Positions 6,536 to 7,716 of a stretch of DNA of 7,716 nt are shown here, one piece after another. The position numbers and the translations under genes were made by a program. Numbering within the stretch: position 1 is the stretch's first letter; every line of letters starts with the position of its first letter. Source of the DNA: Gammaproteobacteria bacterium (GTDB lineage Bacteria > Pseudomonadota > Gammaproteobacteria > Eutrophobiales > Eutrophobiaceae); assembly GCA_004356415.1 (NCBI GenBank), contig SMWN01000116.1, positions 1 to 7,716 on the forward strand, written 5' to 3'. Under the pieces are notes generated by a model that saw only the letters and a program-made list of their open reading frames with translations, was not told the DNA's origin and did no database searches.

Positions 6536-7174
6536 ATGGCGAGTATAGCCAATAGACGTTCTGTAATGGTGTTATATTCAGACAGTATCAGTCCATCGGG
6601 TCATTGCGTAAGACTGGTTCTGGGGGAGAAAGATATCAATGTTGAAATTAACTATGTTGAAGACGGAGAGAGGCCTGAATCACTCATTGAAATAAATCCT
6701 TACAACTCCGTTTTAACATTAATAGACAGGGATCTGGTTCTGTATAATGAACAGATCATTATGGAGTATCTCGATGAACGATTCCCTCATCCTCCCTTAC
6801 TCCCTGTCGATCCTGTTATCAGGGCTGGTAATCGTCAATTGCGTTTCCGTGTTCTGAAAGATTTATATTCTCTTATTGAAGATATTGAATCATCAGATAG
6901 TGTGAAAGTTTGTAATGCACAAAAAACCATGAAAGATAATTTGACGGCAATAGCGCCGGCATTTATGCAAAAGCCCTATTTTATGTCTGATGAATATACA
7001 CTGGTTGATTGTTGTATGGCACCCCTGTTATGGCGGTTGCCAGAATATGGTGTCAAATTGCCAGCAGCAGCCAGGCCACTCACAGAATATGCGGACAGAC
7101 TTTTTGAAAGGGATGCCTTTCAGGCCAGTCTTTCTGAAGCAGAAAAGGAAATGCGTGGATTGGTCAGCACCTGA
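6536..7174 (+). CDS. sspA: Stringent starvation protein A, GST-fold RNA polymerase-associated factor
   Basis: SspA binds RNA polymerase and alters transcription under starvation and acid stress. The 212-aa product matches the family end to end: RRSVMVLYSD (7-16), a GST-like thioredoxin-fold N domain (about 9-84), the signature MEYLDERFPHPPL (76-88) with the surface motif Pro84-His85-Pro86, and a helical C domain with QKPYFMSDEYTLVDC and APLLWRLPEYG. There is no catalytic cysteine, as usual for SspA. One oddity: where relatives have SVPTL, with the cis-proline of the GST fold, this protein has SVLTL (Leu60). The start is secured by AGGAG at 6526-6530. The gene stands 50 bp after petC and is followed by an sspB remnant, so the usual sspAB pair is broken here. 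Transcription may come from petABC or a local promoter. Confidence 0.94.
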   Translation: MASIANRRSVMVLYSDSISPSGHCVRLVLGEKDINVEINYVEDGERPESLIEINPYNSVLTLIDRDLVLYNEQIIMEYLDERFPHPPLLPVDPVIRAGNRQLRFRVLKDLYSLIEDIESSDSVKVCNAQKTMKDNLTAIAPAFMQKPYFMSDEYTLVDCCMAPLLWRLPEYGVKLPAAARPLTEYADRLFERDAFQASLSEAEKEMRGLVST

Positions 7175-7184
7175 AAACAAACCA

Positions 7185-7325
7185 ATGGACACGAATGAGA
7201 CAATGATCTCAAACAGACCCTATCTGATCAGGCCGTTGAATGAATGGATTGTATACTCAAACTACTTGGAAATGCAGACTTCAGAGTACAGTCAGGAAGA
7301 CAGAGCAAGGCGCAACTTGCAGTGA
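7185..7325 (+). pseudogene. sspB: sspB remnant (N-terminal fragment only)
   Basis: An open frame begins 10 bases after sspA with MDTNETMISNRPYLIRPLNEWIV. The segment from the second Met (7203) matches the N terminus of SspB (family pattern RPYLIRAxYEWIVDNG), the ClpXP specificity-enhancing adaptor that normally follows sspA. After about 7250 the likeness stops: the next residues (YSNYLEMQTSEYSQEDRARRNLQ) do not resemble SspB and the frame ends at 7323-7325, giving 46 aa instead of roughly 130-160. Downstream DNA is repeat-rich, so an insertion or deletion with breakpoint near 7250 is likely. Identification rests on about 20 residues plus position; the start could be 7185 or 7203. Confidence 0.75.
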
Positions 7326-7328
7326 ATG

Positions 7329-7441
7329 ACTAGTCCTTCATAAGCGTTGCAACGCAGCACTAGTTTTCTGCCTGAGCTCCCGCAGGGCAAGACGGGAAAT
7401 AACCATCTTCTTCGTTATAAACCCTTGGACTAGGCAGAAAA
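7329..7441. repeat. Nested inverted repeats at the edge of the repeat block
   Basis: ACTAGT occurs at 7329-7334 and 7359-7364, enclosing the perfect 12-bp palindrome GCGTTG-CAACGC (7344-7355). Farther out, TTTTCTGCCT (7364-7373) is the exact reverse complement of AGGCAGAAAA (7432-7441). This organised block starts directly after the sspB remnant and leads into the 174-bp direct repeats, so it may be the end of an inserted element. I recognise no insertion-sequence terminus or transposase. Confidence 0.5.
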
Positions 7442-7716
7442 TTGCTCCTGCATTTTCTGCATACACGCCATCCTGGCAATAAACCAACGACCTTCGCCCG
7501 GGTATGAAAGCTGAGTCCGATTCGTTCTGTCGGGCTCATAACCCGAAATCTCGATGGAGACTTCGGGTATTGGACTTAATTGAAATTGGTAGCGGGGGCT
7601 GGATTTGGCAGAAAATTGCTCCTGCATTTTCTGCATACACGCCATCCTGGCAATAAACCAACAACCTTCGCCCGAGTATGAAAGCTGAGTCCGATTCGTT
7701 CTGTCGGGCTCATAAC
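7433..7716. repeat. Direct repeat with 174-bp period, cut by the window end
   Basis: Positions 7433-7542 recur at 7607-7716 with two differences that I can see over 110 bases (G/A at 7491/7665 and at 7504/7678 by eye). The second copy runs off the window, so the array may continue. Each copy has two hairpins: GCAGAAAAT...ATTTTCTGC (9-bp arms, 7434-7442 and 7452-7460) and TGAGTCCGA...TCGGGCTCA (7512-7520 and 7530-7538, one G.T pair). The spacer holds a third, ACCCGAA-A-TCTC...GAGA-C-TTCGGGT (7541-7568). The minus strand is open from the window edge to a TAG at 7430-7432. As 174 is 58 codons, a repetitive protein (RWFIARMACMQKMQEQFSA repeated) is conceivable, but no family, start or ribosome site supports it. 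Confidence 0.8.

Noticed and set aside
7430..7645. Minus-strand frame encoding a repeated MACMQKMQEQFSA peptide
   Set aside because: Not called as a gene: it only mirrors the 174-bp repeat, has no ribosome site or upstream start in view, and the unit is dominated by palindromes. It is kept as a question in the repeat finding.
7433..7716. CRISPR array
   Set aside because: The repeat is 110 bases or more with a 64-base remainder and is full of internal hairpins; this is a long tandem repeat, not short repeats with unique spacers, and no cas gene is present.

Overview
The window looks like a chromosomal stretch of a betaproteobacterium, most likely a relative of Nitrosomonas/Nitrosospira. The protein sequences suggest this: the Rieske protein, cytochrome b and SspA are of the beta/gamma-proteobacterial kind, and cytochrome b carries PVWY instead of PEWY at the Qo site. 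The neighbourhood of histidine genes, a DegS/DegQ-type protease, petABC and sspAB is also typical of Betaproteobacteria. The base composition is moderate to AT-leaning. The taxon is an inference, since no rRNA or marker gene is present.

Layout from left to right. (1) The hisC gene runs to 1092; its reading frame is open to the left edge, so its true start is probably outside. (2) Positions 1093-2631 form about 1.5 kb without an intact gene. This stretch holds REP-like hairpins, two diverged copies of one hairpin-bearing dispersed repeat in opposite orientation (1229-1364 and 2335-2534), and between them a dead minus-strand gene (about 1512-2154). The dead gene is a GIY-YIG endonuclease with an N-terminal DNA-binding part; it has lost its start codon, part of its nuclease domain and its frame. 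(3) A membrane-anchored, single-PDZ trypsin-like protease (degS/degQ type, 2632-3735, minus strand) is divergent from petA across a 154-bp promoter region. (4) petA-petB-petC (3890-6485) encode the three catalytic subunits of the cytochrome bc1 complex; they are tightly coupled (4-bp overlap, then a 2-nt gap). (5) sspA (6536-7174) follows, and then only the first 20 or so codons of sspB (7185-7325), broken off by repeat-rich DNA. (6) The right end (about 7330-7716) is a hairpin-dense region with a direct repeat of 174-bp period, cut by the window edge.

The intact genes work in core metabolism: histidine synthesis, periplasmic protein quality control, respiratory quinol oxidation, and stringent-starvation/RNA polymerase-associated regulation. 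The unusual material is the decaying accessory DNA in two places: the nuclease fossil between inverted repeat copies, and the repeat block that destroyed sspB. I see no intact novel defence or mobile system. The strongest leads are the structured repeat family, in which the hairpin seems kept while its sequence has changed, the GIY-YIG fossil, and the truncated sspB beside an sspA that has lost its usually conserved cis-proline.
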